Origin: Alphaproteobacteria bacterium
GTDB taxonomy: Bacteria > Pseudomonadota > Alphaproteobacteria > Rhizobiales > Beijerinckiaceae
Reading direction: 5' to 3'
Length of the DNA: 60,737 nucleotides
NCBI GenBank assembly: GCA_016869595.1
Contig: VGDT01000016.1
Span: forward strand, 1 to 60,737
In this document: piece after piece, positions 8,375 through 18,400 of the stretch
Numbering within the stretch: position 1 is the stretch's first letter
Layout: the number at the start of each line of letters is the position of its first letter
The notes under the pieces: generated by a model
What the model was told of the DNA's origin: nothing
What the model saw: the letters and a program-made list of their open reading frames with translations, nothing else
Databases searched by the model: none
Translations under genes and position numbers: made by a program

Positions 8375-10093
8375 ATGACTGCCGACGCCATCGCCCGTTC
8401 CGATTTTTTCAGCCGCGAGCGCACCATCGCTTTGCCAACGTTCAATCGTTGGCTCGTGCCGCCGGCGGCGCTGGCGATTCATCTTTGCATCGGCATGGCC
8501 TATGGCTTTTCCGTCTTCTGGCTGCCGCTGTCGCGCGTCGTCGGCGGCGCGCAGCCAAAAGAATGCCCGGAGACGCTCGGCTTCTTCGCGACGCTTGTCG
8601 CGACCGATTGTGACTGGAAGATCAGCTGGCTCGGGTGGACGTTCACGCTGTTCTTCGTCTTCCTCGGCTCCTCGGCGGCTGTCTTCGGCCATTGGCTCGA
8701 AACGGCCGGGCCGCGCAAGGCCGGCCTCGCGGCGGCCTGCTGCTGGTGCGGCGGCCTGCTCATTTCGGCGCTCGGCGTCTATCTGCATCAGATCTGGATG
8801 TTGTGGATCGGCTCGGGCGTGATCGGCGGCATTGGTCTGGGGCTCGGATACATTTCGCCCGTCTCGACGCTCATCAAATGGTTCCCGGACCGGCGCGGGC
8901 TTGCGACTGGGCTCGCCATCATGGGGTTCGGCGGCGGCGCGATGATCGGCGCCCCGCTCGCCGACCGGCTGATGGGCTTCTATGCCACGCCGGCCTCGCC
9001 CGGCGTCTGGCAGACCTTCGTCACGCTCGCGGCGATCTATTTCGCCTTCATGGTCGCCGGAGCGCTCGGCTACCGGGTGCCGCCCGAAGGCTGGACGCCC
9101 CAAGGTTTTACGCCCCCGGCGGCGACCAAGAACGCCCTGGTGACGCAACGGCATGTGCATCTGGACGTCGCATGGAAGACCCCGCAGTTTTGGCTCCTCT
9201 GGGGCGTTCTCTGTCTCAACGTATCGGCGGGTATCGGCGTTCTCGGCATGGCGTCGCCGATGCTGCAGGAAGTATTCGGCGGCAGGCTGATAGGGTTGGA
9301 CGTCGGTTTCGATCAGCTCAATGCCGACCAGAAGAAGCAGATTGCGGCGATTGCGGCGGGCTTCACCGGCCTTTTGAGTCTGTGCAACATCGGCGGGCGC
9401 ATCGGCTGGGCGTCGGCCTCAGATAAATTCGGCCGCAAGATCACTTACGCCATCTTCTTCATTGTCGGCCTGGCGCTTTATTCGGCGATACCCTTCGCGG
9501 CGAATGGCGGAATGGTCGGCCTTTTCGTTCTGCTCTTCGCTGTCATCATAACCATGTATGGCGGCGGCTTCGCGACGATCCCCGCCTACCTCGCCGACAT
9601 CTTCGGCACGCACCATGTCGGCGCCATCCATGGCCGGCTTTTGACCGCCTGGTCGACGGCGGGCGTGCTCGGACCTGTGCTCGTCAATTACATCCGCGAA
9701 TACCAGCTTGCGCACGGCGTCGCGCGCGAGGCCGCTTATAACCAGACGATGTATGTGCTCGCAGGACTGCTGCTCTGCGGGCTCGTCTGCGATCTGCTTG
9801 TGCGGCCATGCGCCGAGAAATATTTCATGAGCGACGAAGAGGTCGCGGCGCAAAAGCACATCCCCGTCGCTGAAGTCGTCAAGGAAGATGACGACGTCCA
9901 CGCCGACTTCGAGGATTTTGTCGAAGAGACGCTGGAGCCTGCCGCAAAAGGCCATCCGCCGGGCGCGCCACGCGGGCTGCAGGACTCAAAGGGCGGGTCG
10001 CTGCCGCTCATTCTCGCCTGGACCGCCGTCGGCGCGCCGCTCGCCTGGGGCGTCTGGGTGACGCTCCTCAAAACCGCCGCGCTCTTTCATTAG
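8375..10093 (+). CDS. MFS transporter, oxalate/formate antiporter (OFA) family
   Basis: This 572-residue inner-membrane protein has about 12 predicted helices. It has the early 'GMAYGFSVFWLPLSR' segment and the glycine-rich 'GSGVIGGIGLGLGYISPVSTLIKWFPDRRGLATGLA' region typical of the OFA family (read as two adjoining parts). The latter contains the family's WFPDRRG turn. A charged 60-residue tail precedes a last helix at the C-terminus. OFA members move oxalate, formate or other small carboxylates, or are of unknown substrate. Its place beside ecm suggests a role with pathway acids, but that is inference. GGGAAG lies just upstream of the ATG. Confidence 0.85.
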   Translation: MTADAIARSDFFSRERTIALPTFNRWLVPPAALAIHLCIGMAYGFSVFWLPLSRVVGGAQPKECPETLGFFATLVATDCDWKISWLGWTFTLFFVFLGSSAAVFGHWLETAGPRKAGLAAACCWCGGLLISALGVYLHQIWMLWIGSGVIGGIGLGLGYISPVSTLIKWFPDRRGLATGLAIMGFGGGAMIGAPLADRLMGFYATPASPGVWQTFVTLAAIYFAFMVAGALGYRVPPEGWTPQGFTPPAATKNALVTQRHVHLDVAWKTPQFWLLWGVLCLNVSAGIGVLGMASPMLQEVFGGRLIGLDVGFDQLNADQKKQIAAIAAGFTGLLSLCNIGGRIGWASASDKFGRKITYAIFFIVGLALYSAIPFAANGGMVGLFVLLFAVIITMYGGGFATIPAYLADIFGTHHVGAIHGRLLTAWSTAGVLGPVLVNYIREYQLAHGVAREAAYNQTMYVLAGLLLCGLVCDLLVRPCAEKYFMSDEEVAAQKHIPVAEVVKEDDDVHADFEDFVEETLEPAAKGHPPGAPRGLQDSKGGSLPLILAWTAVGAPLAWGVWVTLLKTAALFH

Positions 10094-10236
10094 TCGCACT
10101 CCTATCGGCGATATGCGCGTCGCCTTGATCGTGGCCGTCTTGTTTGACAGAAGTCGGGGTCGATCGGGCGGCTTCGCGATTCGTCGGGGGCCTTGGCGAT
10201 TCGGCGCGGCCCCCGGTAAACGAGACGAGGATCTTT

Positions 10237-11109
10237 ATGGCGACCGCTTGCACCAATGGGCTCGACACGGGTTTCGTCGATCTCGGCTATATGAAAGTCG
10301 CCATTCTTGGCGTGGTGCAGGGCATCACGGAGCTGTTGCCGATCTCCTCAACGGCGCATATGCGCATCGTGCCGGCGCTCTTGGGCTGGAAGGATCCCGG
10401 CTCCGCCTTCTCCGCCGCCATGCAGCTCGCGGCGCTCGCGGCGGTCGTCAGCTATTTCTGGAGCGACATTCGCGCCCTCGCCGAGGGCTCTATTCGCGCG
10501 CTTGTGCGGCGCGATTTCAACGATTGGACCCTTCGCTTCGTCGTTTGGATCGGGCTCGCGACCGTTCCCATCGGGATCGCTGGTCTCGCCCTGTCGCATA
10601 CGCTGAACACCTGCGGCTCGCCATTGCGCACGCTGCCGGTGATCGGCATTTCCTGCATCGTCATGGCGGCGCTGCTCGCCATCGCCGAACTCTATTGCAA
10701 TCACAAGCGCACGCTTGAACATGTCAGTCTGAAGGACGCGATGATCGTCGGCTTCGCGCAAGTCGGCGCGCTCATTCCCGGCGTGTCGCGATCCGGCTCG
10801 ACTCTGACGGCGGCGCTTTTCCTCGATCTCAGGCGCGAGGAAGCGGCGCGATTCTCGTTTCTTCTCGGCCTGCCGGCGATCGCGCTCGCGGGCTTAAAGG
10901 AACTGTGGGAGCTGCATAAGGCGCAGCTCGATTTCCACGCCTGGGCGGTGCTGACGCTCGGGCTCTTCGTTGCGTCGATCTCGGCCTTTATCGCCATCTG
11001 GGGCTTGCTGCGAATTCTCGAACGCTTTTCAGCCTGGCCCTTCGTCTTCTATCGCGCCTTCATCGGCGTCGTGCTGCTCGTCGGCTTCTACGCAGGCTTT
11101 TTGGCTTAG
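10237..11109 (+). CDS. uppP: undecaprenyl-diphosphatase
   Basis: This 290-residue integral membrane phosphatase recycles undecaprenyl pyrophosphate to the monophosphate carrier used for peptidoglycan and polysaccharide synthesis. The two family motifs are present: 'QGITELLPISSTAH' (Q28 to H41, with E32) and 'PGVSRSGST'. Length and helix pattern fit BacA/UppP. ATG 10237 is preceded by GAGG; the frame is open further upstream but without family similarity. An internal ATG at residue 19 would remove only a hydrophilic leader. The 140 bp between the transporter gene and this one hold no further gene. Confidence 0.93.
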   Translation: MATACTNGLDTGFVDLGYMKVAILGVVQGITELLPISSTAHMRIVPALLGWKDPGSAFSAAMQLAALAAVVSYFWSDIRALAEGSIRALVRRDFNDWTLRFVVWIGLATVPIGIAGLALSHTLNTCGSPLRTLPVIGISCIVMAALLAIAELYCNHKRTLEHVSLKDAMIVGFAQVGALIPGVSRSGSTLTAALFLDLRREEAARFSFLLGLPAIALAGLKELWELHKAQLDFHAWAVLTLGLFVASISAFIAIWGLLRILERFSAWPFVFYRAFIGVVLLVGFYAGFLA

Positions 11110-11115
11110 CGCTTA

Positions 11116-11279
11116 ACCCTCTCCCATGGGGAGAGGGTCGGTCCGAAGGACCGGGGTGAGGGGAATCGATCTCAATCGGTTTTTTTTAGGCGCTCAAGCG
11201 ACCTATGCCGCAACCCCTCACCCGGCTCGCTTCGCTCGCTACACTCCCCCACAGGGAGAGGGTGGGCTGCGCGTAGCCC
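11116..11279. repeat. family B repeat-like element, diverged copy
   Basis: The region opens with ACCCTCTCCC-atg-GGGAGAGGGT (11116-11138), then a small GGTCC/GGACC hairpin and GGGTGAGGGG. It mirrors these as CCCCTCACCC and GGGAGAGGGTGGG before a final GGGCT/AGCCC hairpin. The CTCTCCC and CCTCACCC blocks recur in copies at 37.6 and 48.9 kb. It fills most of the gap between uppP and ccrM and may terminate uppP transcription. Confidence 0.7.
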
Positions 11280-11354
11280 GTTGCTTTGGATAAAACGGCG
11301 AGCGCTTCTCTCTCATAAAAAGGGCGCGCGTCTTTTCCCTCTGGGAGAAAGTCT

Positions 11355-12590
<1,236 letters not shown>

Positions 12591-12673
12591 TTAGATCGAG
12601 TAACGGCTTGCGTCTCTTTTTCGAACGGAAATCTTAAAGAAATAAAAAGGTTAGCAAAGTCTTGCCAAGAACC

Positions 12674-13285
12674 TCACGCCTCGCGCACTGGCGTAAAGCT
12701 CGCACGATGCGCGGGGCTCGCGCCGTGCAGCGCCAGCGCTTCGAGGTGATGCTGCACGGCATAGCCGACATTGGTCTCGAAACCATATTGCGGATAATGC
12801 GCGGCAAGACGGCGCATCATGGCGTCGCGCGCGACCTTGGCGACGATCGAGGCTGCGGCGATCGAGAGCGCTGTCGCATCGCCCTTGATGATCAACTGGC
12901 AGGGACAATTGACCGGCGGCCGGTCATTGCCGTCGACGAGAAGATAGGCCGGCGCGTGGGAAAGGCCGGCGACGGCGCGCGCCATCGCCGCGAGCGAGGC
13001 CTGCCGAATATTAATGCGATCGATTTCGGCGGCGGTGACGAAAGCGACGCTGACGGCGAGCGCGCTGGCCATGATGCGTTCGAAAGCTTCTTCGCGCTGC
13101 GCCTGGTTCAGAGCCTTGGAATCATCGAGGCCGCGCGGCCGCCGCTCGGGATCGAGAATCACCGCCGCCGCGGCGACCGGTCCCGCGAGCGGCCCGCGAC
13201 CGACTTCGTCGACGCCGGCGATCGGCCATACGCCTTTCCGGCGCAATTGGGCCTCCAGCCGAAAACTGACCCCTTTGGCCGTCAC
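12674..13285 (-). CDS. rnhB: ribonuclease HII
   Basis: This 203-residue enzyme removes ribonucleotides misincorporated in DNA and RNA of hybrids. It begins the conserved core with '[15 protein letters not shown]' (D26, E27), continues with 'LLVDGND' (D118) and '[19 protein letters not shown]', and ends with the family's aromatic and His segment ('[13 protein letters not shown]'). All catalytic acidic positions are visible. It lies upstream of ccrM on the same strand with a gap of about 150 bp, in which I see no other gene. Confidence 0.95.
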   Translation of the reverse strand: MTAKGVSFRLEAQLRRKGVWPIAGVDEVGRGPLAGPVAAAAVILDPERRPRGLDDSKALNQAQREEAFERIMASALAVSVAFVTAAEIDRINIRQASLAAMARAVAGLSHAPAYLLVDGNDRPPVNCPCQLIIKGDATALSIAAASIVAKVARDAMMRRLAAHYPQYGFETNVGYAVQHHLEALALHGASPAHRASFTPVREA

Positions 13286-13467
13286 AAACGCTCCCCTCCG
13301 GGCGGCTCGCTCGGTCTTGCGCAGAATGGCGATCTCAAGCGCCGGGCCGCGTGCGAATAAAGCGCGGAGGGCGGGCTGCTGGCAAGCCGAAGGACGGCGC
13401 CTGCGGCGAAGTCCAAAGGATTTTCAGTTAACGGCGGACGGCTGCGCCAGAGGCGCCCGTAATCGGC

Positions 13468-14622
13468 CTAAAAAAGGCTAAGCTGCTGCGGCGCGCGGCG
13501 GGGCGGCTCGAACAGATCCGTTCGCAATCTTGTTTTCTGCGTAAAGCCCAGTCTCGCGGCGGCGACCTCGAAACGCCGGCCGATCATCCAGGCGTAGGGG
13601 CCTTCGCCTTTCATGCGGGCGCCAAAGGCGGAATCATAAAGCTTGCCGTCTCGCGTCGAACGCACCAGCGCGAGGGCATGGCGGGCCCTGTCAGGGAAAT
13701 GCGCCACCAGCCATTCGGTGAAGAGATCGCGCAATTCGAGCGGCAGGCGCAGCAGAACATAGCCCGCCTCACGCGCGCCGGCGGCATGCGCCCGCGTCAA
13801 AATCCGCTCGATCTCGTCGTCGTTGATCGAAGGAATGATCGGCGCCGTCATCACCGCGGTCGGCACGCCAGCGGCGCTGAGCTTCTCTATGGTCTCGATC
13901 CGCAGCTCCGGAGTCGCGGCGCGCGGCTCCATGAGGCGCGCGAGCTTGCGATCGAGCGTCGTGACCGAGATCGCCACCTTCGCGAGGCCCTTCGCCGCCA
14001 TCGGCGCGAGGAGATCAAGGTCGCGTAACACGAGCGCCGACTTCGTCACGATGCCGACCGGATGATTGGCCCGCGAGAGCGCCTCTAGGATCGAGCGCAT
14101 GACGCGATGGATCTTCTCGGCCGGTTGATAAGGGTCGGTGTTGGTGCCGATGGCGATCGTCTTCGGCACATAGCCGGGGGCCGATAATTCACGTTCAAGA
14201 CGCTGCGCTGCGCCTTCTTTGACAAAGATCTCCGTCTCGAAATCAAGGCCTGGGGAAAAGCCCATATAAGCGTGCGTCGGCCGCGCGAAACAATAGACGC
14301 AGCCATGCTCGCAGCCGCGGTAGGGATTGATCGAGCGGTCGAAGGAAATATCGGGCGAATCGTTCCTAGTGATGATGGTGCGCGGCTTCTCGACGTGGAA
14401 ATTGGTCTTGAGCGCCTCGAGGCTCTCCAGCGACCCCCAGCCGTCGTCCGCTTCTTCACGCGTTTCCTTCTCGAACCGGCCGCTACGCTTTGACAGCGCG
14501 CCCCGCCCGCGCCGGCGCTCCGCCTCGACGATCGCCCCCGCGTCGATCCGCGCGCCTTTCATTTCCGCTACTGATTGAGCCGCATGTCCCATATCCGCAA
14601 CCTCTGCCGCAGCCGCGAGCAT
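13468..14622 (-). CDS. PA0069-family radical SAM protein (SplB-like) with C-terminal clamp motif
   Basis: This 384-residue protein has the radical SAM cluster motif C104-x3-C108-x2-C111 in 'YRGCEHGCVYCFARPTH'. The following 'IAIGTNTDPYQPAEK' and 'VGIVTKSALVLRDLDLL' segments are typical of the PA0069/COG1533 family, relatives of spore photoproduct lyase. Its substrate is unknown. The last five residues are QLSLF, the consensus pentapeptide by which polymerases and repair proteins bind the beta sliding clamp. An exact alphaproteobacterial SOS box lies 30 bp upstream of ATG 14622. An internal start at 14562 would fit relatives better and leaves these conclusions unchanged. A role in DNA damage repair or tolerance is inference. 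Confidence 0.9.
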   Translation of the reverse strand: MLAAAAEVADMGHAAQSVAEMKGARIDAGAIVEAERRRGRGALSKRSGRFEKETREEADDGWGSLESLEALKTNFHVEKPRTIITRNDSPDISFDRSINPYRGCEHGCVYCFARPTHAYMGFSPGLDFETEIFVKEGAAQRLERELSAPGYVPKTIAIGTNTDPYQPAEKIHRVMRSILEALSRANHPVGIVTKSALVLRDLDLLAPMAAKGLAKVAISVTTLDRKLARLMEPRAATPELRIETIEKLSAAGVPTAVMTAPIIPSINDDEIERILTRAHAAGAREAGYVLLRLPLELRDLFTEWLVAHFPDRARHALALVRSTRDGKLYDSAFGARMKGEGPYAWMIGRRFEVAAARLGFTQKTRLRTDLFEPPRRAPQQLSLF

Positions 14623-14651
14623 CGCCGTCTCGACCGCCAGAACCTACATGA

Positions 14652-14666
14652 GAACATATAGAGAAC
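14652..14666 (-). promoter_or_regulatory. LexA (SOS) box upstream of the radical SAM gene
   Basis: GAAC-atataga-GAAC, read on the gene's strand as GTTC-tctatat-GTTC, is an exact match to the alphaproteobacterial LexA site GTTC-N7-GTTC with the usual AT-rich spacer. A third GAAC lies at 14640-14643. The box is 30 bp from the ATG and may overlap a -10 element TATATG, a fitting position for repression. Confidence 0.8.
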
Positions 14667-14693
14667 ACTATCCCCGGGCAAGTGGCTTGCCCG

Positions 14694-14727
14694 AAAAAAA
14701 AATGCGCGCCGGCTTTCGACGGCGCGC
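14694..14727 (-). terminator. rho-independent terminator of homospermidine synthase
   Basis: On the minus strand a 7-bp stem GCGCGCC/GGCGCGC (14727-14721 with 14710-14704) is followed by A and nine T residues. It lies 27 bp after the hss stop. It separates hss from the SOS-controlled radical SAM gene, which therefore has its own promoter. Confidence 0.85.
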
Positions 14728-14753
14728 CGTTCTCGGGGTGCGGCAATGCGCCC

Positions 14754-16187
14754 TCAGCGCACCAGAATATTCCTGAACTGCCAGGGATCGCTTTCGTCGA
14801 TGTCTTCCGGAAAGAGCCCCGGACGGCCTTCGAGCGGCGTCCAATCCGTATAATAGCCCTTCACCGGCCCGAGATAAGGCAACTGCACGTCGAGGCAGCG
14901 CTTGTAGTCGACCTCGTCCGCCTCGACGATACCGGCCTCTGGATTCTCCAGCGCCCAGACCATGCCGGCGAGCGCGGCTGAGGAGACCTGAAGGCCGGTG
15001 GCGTTTTGATAGGGCGCGAGATCGCGCGTCTCCTCGATCGAGAGCTGCGAGCCGTACCAATAAGCGTTTTTCGCGTGGCCGTAGACCAGCACGCCGAGTT
15101 CGTCGATGCCGTCGACGATTTCATGCTCGTCGAGAATCTGCCAGCTCGCCTGCATCTTGCCGGCGGCACCGAATATTTCATGCAGAGAGAGAACGGCGTC
15201 GTCAGCGGGATGATAGGCATAATGGCAGGTTGGGCGGTAAATCACCTGTCCCGAACCATTGCGCAGCGTCAGATAATCGGCGATCGAGATCGACTCATTA
15301 TGCGTGACGAGAAAGCCATATTGGGCGCCGGGCGTCGGACACCATGAGCGCACGCGCGTATTGGCGCCGGGCGAGAGCAGATAGATCGCCGCGCCACAGC
15401 CGGTCGGATGCGTGCGGCCAATGTCGGGCAGCGCCTTTTCATGCGTCCCCCAGCCGAGTTCGGCGGGCTGCATGCCCTCGGAGACGAAGCCTTCGACCGA
15501 CCAGGTATTGACGAAGACGTTGCGCGGCTTCGGATCGCGTGCGCGTTGCGTATCGCGTTCGGCGATGTGAATGCCCTTGACGCCGAGCCTTTGGGCGAGC
15601 GCGCCCCACTCGGCGCGCGTTTCCGGCTCCTTGCCGAGCGCGCCCGTATCGCGCGCAATATTCACAAGCGCCTGCTTGACGAACCAGGACACCATGCCCG
15701 GATTGGCGCCGACGCAGGAGACAGCCGTCGATCCGCCCGGATTCTTCCGACGCTCTTCGAGCACCGTTTCGCGCAGCGCGTAATTGGTGCGCGCTTCATT
15801 GCCCATGCTCTTGTCGAAGTAGAAGCCCGGCCATGGCTCCACCACCGTGTCTACACAGAGCGCGTTCAGTTCGCGCGCGAGCTTGATGATCGCGAGAGAA
15901 GAAACGTCGACGGAGAGATTGACGATAAAGCCCTGGCCTTCGCCTTTCGTCAGCAGCGGCGTCAAAATCTCCCGGTAGTTGTCGGGCTTGAGGCTTGCTT
16001 TCAAAAAGGCGATGCCGCGTTCGTCCAGCAAACGACGATGCGTATCCACAGGATCGATGACGGTGAAGCGCGACTTGTCGAAATCGAAATGGCGCTCGAT
16101 CAGCGGCAAAATGCCTCGGCCAATGGAGCCGAAGCCGATCAGTACAATCGGACCAGTGATTTTGCCATGGTGAGGCCAAGTCGACAT
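14754..16187 (-). CDS. hss: homospermidine synthase
   Basis: This 477-residue NAD-dependent enzyme makes sym-homospermidine from two putrescines, or from putrescine and spermidine. Homospermidine is a major polyamine in many alphaproteobacteria. It has the N-terminal dinucleotide fold 'VLIGFGSIGRGILPLI' and family segments such as 'EPWPGFYFDK', 'GANPGMVSWFVKQAL' and 'NTWSVEGFVSEGMQPAELGWG' (the last in two adjoining parts). Length equals that of characterised bacterial enzymes. It is a single-gene unit with its own terminator, divergent from the CHAD gene. Confidence 0.95.
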   Translation of the reverse strand: MSTWPHHGKITGPIVLIGFGSIGRGILPLIERHFDFDKSRFTVIDPVDTHRRLLDERGIAFLKASLKPDNYREILTPLLTKGEGQGFIVNLSVDVSSLAIIKLARELNALCVDTVVEPWPGFYFDKSMGNEARTNYALRETVLEERRKNPGGSTAVSCVGANPGMVSWFVKQALVNIARDTGALGKEPETRAEWGALAQRLGVKGIHIAERDTQRARDPKPRNVFVNTWSVEGFVSEGMQPAELGWGTHEKALPDIGRTHPTGCGAAIYLLSPGANTRVRSWCPTPGAQYGFLVTHNESISIADYLTLRNGSGQVIYRPTCHYAYHPADDAVLSLHEIFGAAGKMQASWQILDEHEIVDGIDELGVLVYGHAKNAYWYGSQLSIEETRDLAPYQNATGLQVSSAALAGMVWALENPEAGIVEADEVDYKRCLDVQLPYLGPVKGYYTDWTPLEGRPGLFPEDIDESDPWQFRNILVR

Positions 16188-16338
16188 GAGGCGGAGCTCC
16201 CGAGAAGAATATCGCGCCGCGATAAAGCAAGCGCGGATGTATTAATCAAGGGCTTGAGGGAGAGGATTTCGCGCGCTTAACGTGGCGCCGTCCGCGCCGA
16301 ACCCTATGTTTGCGTTAGTTCTGCAGTAGAGCGTCTGT

Positions 16339-17316
16339 ATGGAGCTATCAGAGCCCCCGAGTTCACCTGCGCGCGACGATGCGCAGCAGGCGTCCAGCGC
16401 CGCCGAAGCGTCGGCGGCGATCAAGGCGAAGCCGATCGAGCTCTCTGAAGACGACACGCTCGAAGGCGCGGCGGCGGCCATCTTCTTCGCCTCGCTCGAA
16501 CATTTTCTGGCCAATCTTCCGCTTCTTCCAACCTCGAGCGCGCCGGAAAGCGTGCATCAGATGCGCGTCGCCTTGCGTCGCCTGCGCGCGGCGATCGGTC
16601 TGTTGCGGCCCACTCTCACCGGGCCGTCACTCGAAACCGCGCGCGATCGCGCCAAGACTCTCGCTTCCGTTCTCGGCGCGGCGCGCGATTGGGACGTCTT
16701 CGGCGCGGCGTTGAAGTCCGGCGTGCAGGAGGCGATTGGCGACGACGCGAGCTTTCATGCGCTAACCGACACTCTCGAATCGTTCCACGAAAAGGCTTAT
16801 CGCGCGGCGCATGAAGCGGTGTCGTCTGATGACACGTCGCGGCTCGTCGACGAACTGCGGCTGGCGATAGAGCGGCATGACTGGGAAGCCGAGCCCGAGA
16901 TGCGCGCGCCAGGATCGGCATCCAGTTTTGCCGCTCATGCGTTGACGCGGCTTCACAAGCGGCTCTTGAAGAAGAGCAAGGGTTTCGCGACGCTTTCGGC
17001 CGACGAACGACATCTTGTCCGCATTGCGCTCAAAAAGGCGCGCTATGGCGCTGAATTTTTTGAAAGCCTGTTTGAGGATCGTAAAGCCGCGCGCGCTTAT
17101 TTACGCACGCTTGGCGACATGCAAGACCAATTGGGCGTCTTCAATGACATGGAGGTCGCCAACGGGCTTCTCGACCGCATCGATGCGGAGAATCCAGAAG
17201 CGCTGCGAGCTTCGGGCTTCATACGCGGCTGGTTCGCCCATGCGGCGCAGCAAGGCGTCGCCCACGCAAAAAAGAGCGAGAAGCGGCTGAAGAAGCTCGC
17301 GCCGTTTTGGACGTAG
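16339..17316 (+). CDS. CHAD domain-containing protein
   Basis: This 325-residue, highly charged all-helical protein has a CHAD domain across residues 45-320. It contains the conserved 'VHQMRVALRRLRAAIGLLRP' stretch and, in the second half, 'LHKRLLKKSKGF' and 'HLVRIALKKARYGAEFFESL'. CHAD domains bind inorganic polyphosphate through these Arg, Lys and His faces and are found on polyphosphate granules. There is no fused CYTH triphosphatase domain and no ppk gene nearby, so its partner is unknown. It is divergent from hss and convergent with the P63C gene. Confidence 0.9.
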   Translation: MELSEPPSSPARDDAQQASSAAEASAAIKAKPIELSEDDTLEGAAAAIFFASLEHFLANLPLLPTSSAPESVHQMRVALRRLRAAIGLLRPTLTGPSLETARDRAKTLASVLGAARDWDVFGAALKSGVQEAIGDDASFHALTDTLESFHEKAYRAAHEAVSSDDTSRLVDELRLAIERHDWEAEPEMRAPGSASSFAAHALTRLHKRLLKKSKGFATLSADERHLVRIALKKARYGAEFFESLFEDRKAARAYLRTLGDMQDQLGVFNDMEVANGLLDRIDAENPEALRASGFIRGWFAHAAQQGVAHAKKSEKRLKKLAPFWT

Positions 17317-17331
17317 TTTTTTGCCCCAATA

Positions 17332-17359
17332 GGGCTCAGATGCAAAGGCGTCTGAGCCC
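17332..17359. terminator. hairpin between convergent genes
   Basis: GGGCTCAGA (17332-17340) and TCTGAGCCC (17351-17359) form a perfect 9-bp stem with a 10-nt loop. It sits between the stops of the CHAD and P63C genes. T-rich sequence is weak on the plus side, while a run of A follows on the minus side, so a bidirectional terminator is likely but not certain. Confidence 0.6.
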
Positions 17360-17363
17360 GCGC

Positions 17364-18389
17364 TTATTCGGCTTCGTCCAAGTCCATCTCTGTCTGGTCG
17401 CCATTCTTAGGGAATGCGATATCCAGGTGTCGCTTGAATGTCTTCCAATCCTTGGAAATCCTCATGACCGGCAAAATTTGCAGAATGTGATCCCGCAAGT
17501 CGGGTTGTCCGATCTCTTTCGATAGAAACTGGTGATGCTTGAAGCGTCGGCGCTTCGAGTCTTCAAGCGTCGGGTTTAGTTCGCGAAGTTTCGGGAGCAC
17601 CCCTTCAGGCAAGCGCTCATACACAATGTCGTTTGTGATGTGCCCGAGATAAGGCGTCTTTGCTTTGCCGACTGGCCACGGCCATCCTTTGAGACGATAG
17701 ACCTGTCTGTAGAACTCGTCAGGAAACCTCTTTGCCCAGGCCAATCGTTCTTCGACCAGATAGACCGACAGCAACTTGTGCAGTTCGTCGCGATCGCGCT
17801 CTGTCTGGAACCCTGTCGCTTCATCAACCAGCGCGACAATGCCAACTTTGGCTAGCGCCCGGACGAGCATTTCGCACTTTTCAGCGACGGGCAGTTGTTG
17901 CGTCGTCAGCAAGCCCTCTGTTCTGGCTTGTAAGAAAAGATCGCAGACCTTCGGTAGCAGCTCAGCCTTAAACCCCAGCGCCTTTCCGCCCTTCGGCGTA
18001 ACGAAAACGATGGGAGCCGTCGAGCTGATAATATCTTCCGATATGAGAGACTTAAGGCTCTTGGTAGCCAAAAAAGGAGGCAAACCGTCGGTCACCTGTT
18101 GAGAGCGCCCTTTCGGCTTTGTCGAACGTCCGAGGGCGCCTAGAAATCCTTCCTGCGTTAACAGCCTTGTGCCGTCTGATAGGACAGCGCAGGGGATTTC
18201 TGCGTCACCAATGCGCAGGCTTCCTGTATGCGTCGCCTTTGGAAGACTTGCGGCTTCCGCCCATCTCGCCTGCGCCGCGCGTTGAGCGATCTCTTTCTTT
18301 TCATCAGACGAAAGTTTATCCGCCCGCTTCCTGCCGCCGATCGCGCCGAACTCGGCGGGAGTTTGGGGTGGCTTCTTCGAATCGGCCAT
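17364..18389 (-). CDS. P63C domain-containing protein, probably acquired
   Basis: This 341-residue protein has a polar, Lys- and Ala-rich N-terminus ('EFGAIGGRKRADKLSSDE') and a middle section with a possible small beta domain. Its C-terminal half, from about residue 215, matches the P63C domain known from phage and mobile-element proteins ('KRFPDEFYRQVYRLKGWPW', 'YLGHITNDIVYERLPEGVL'). The function of P63C is unknown. Base composition is visibly less GC-rich and codon use less biased than in the neighbours, which points to transfer. There is no integrase or other phage gene nearby. GAGGTG precedes the ATG. Confidence 0.8.
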   Translation of the reverse strand: MADSKKPPQTPAEFGAIGGRKRADKLSSDEKKEIAQRAAQARWAEAASLPKATHTGSLRIGDAEIPCAVLSDGTRLLTQEGFLGALGRSTKPKGRSQQVTDGLPPFLATKSLKSLISEDIISSTAPIVFVTPKGGKALGFKAELLPKVCDLFLQARTEGLLTTQQLPVAEKCEMLVRALAKVGIVALVDEATGFQTERDRDELHKLLSVYLVEERLAWAKRFPDEFYRQVYRLKGWPWPVGKAKTPYLGHITNDIVYERLPEGVLPKLRELNPTLEDSKRRRFKHHQFLSKEIGQPDLRDHILQILPVMRISKDWKTFKRHLDIAFPKNGDQTEMDLDEAE

Positions 18390-18400
18390 AGCCGCACCTC

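Noticed and set aside
16339-18389. Prophage remnant or genomic island
   Set aside because: Only the P63C gene looks foreign; no integrase, attachment-site repeats, tRNA or structural phage gene flanks it.
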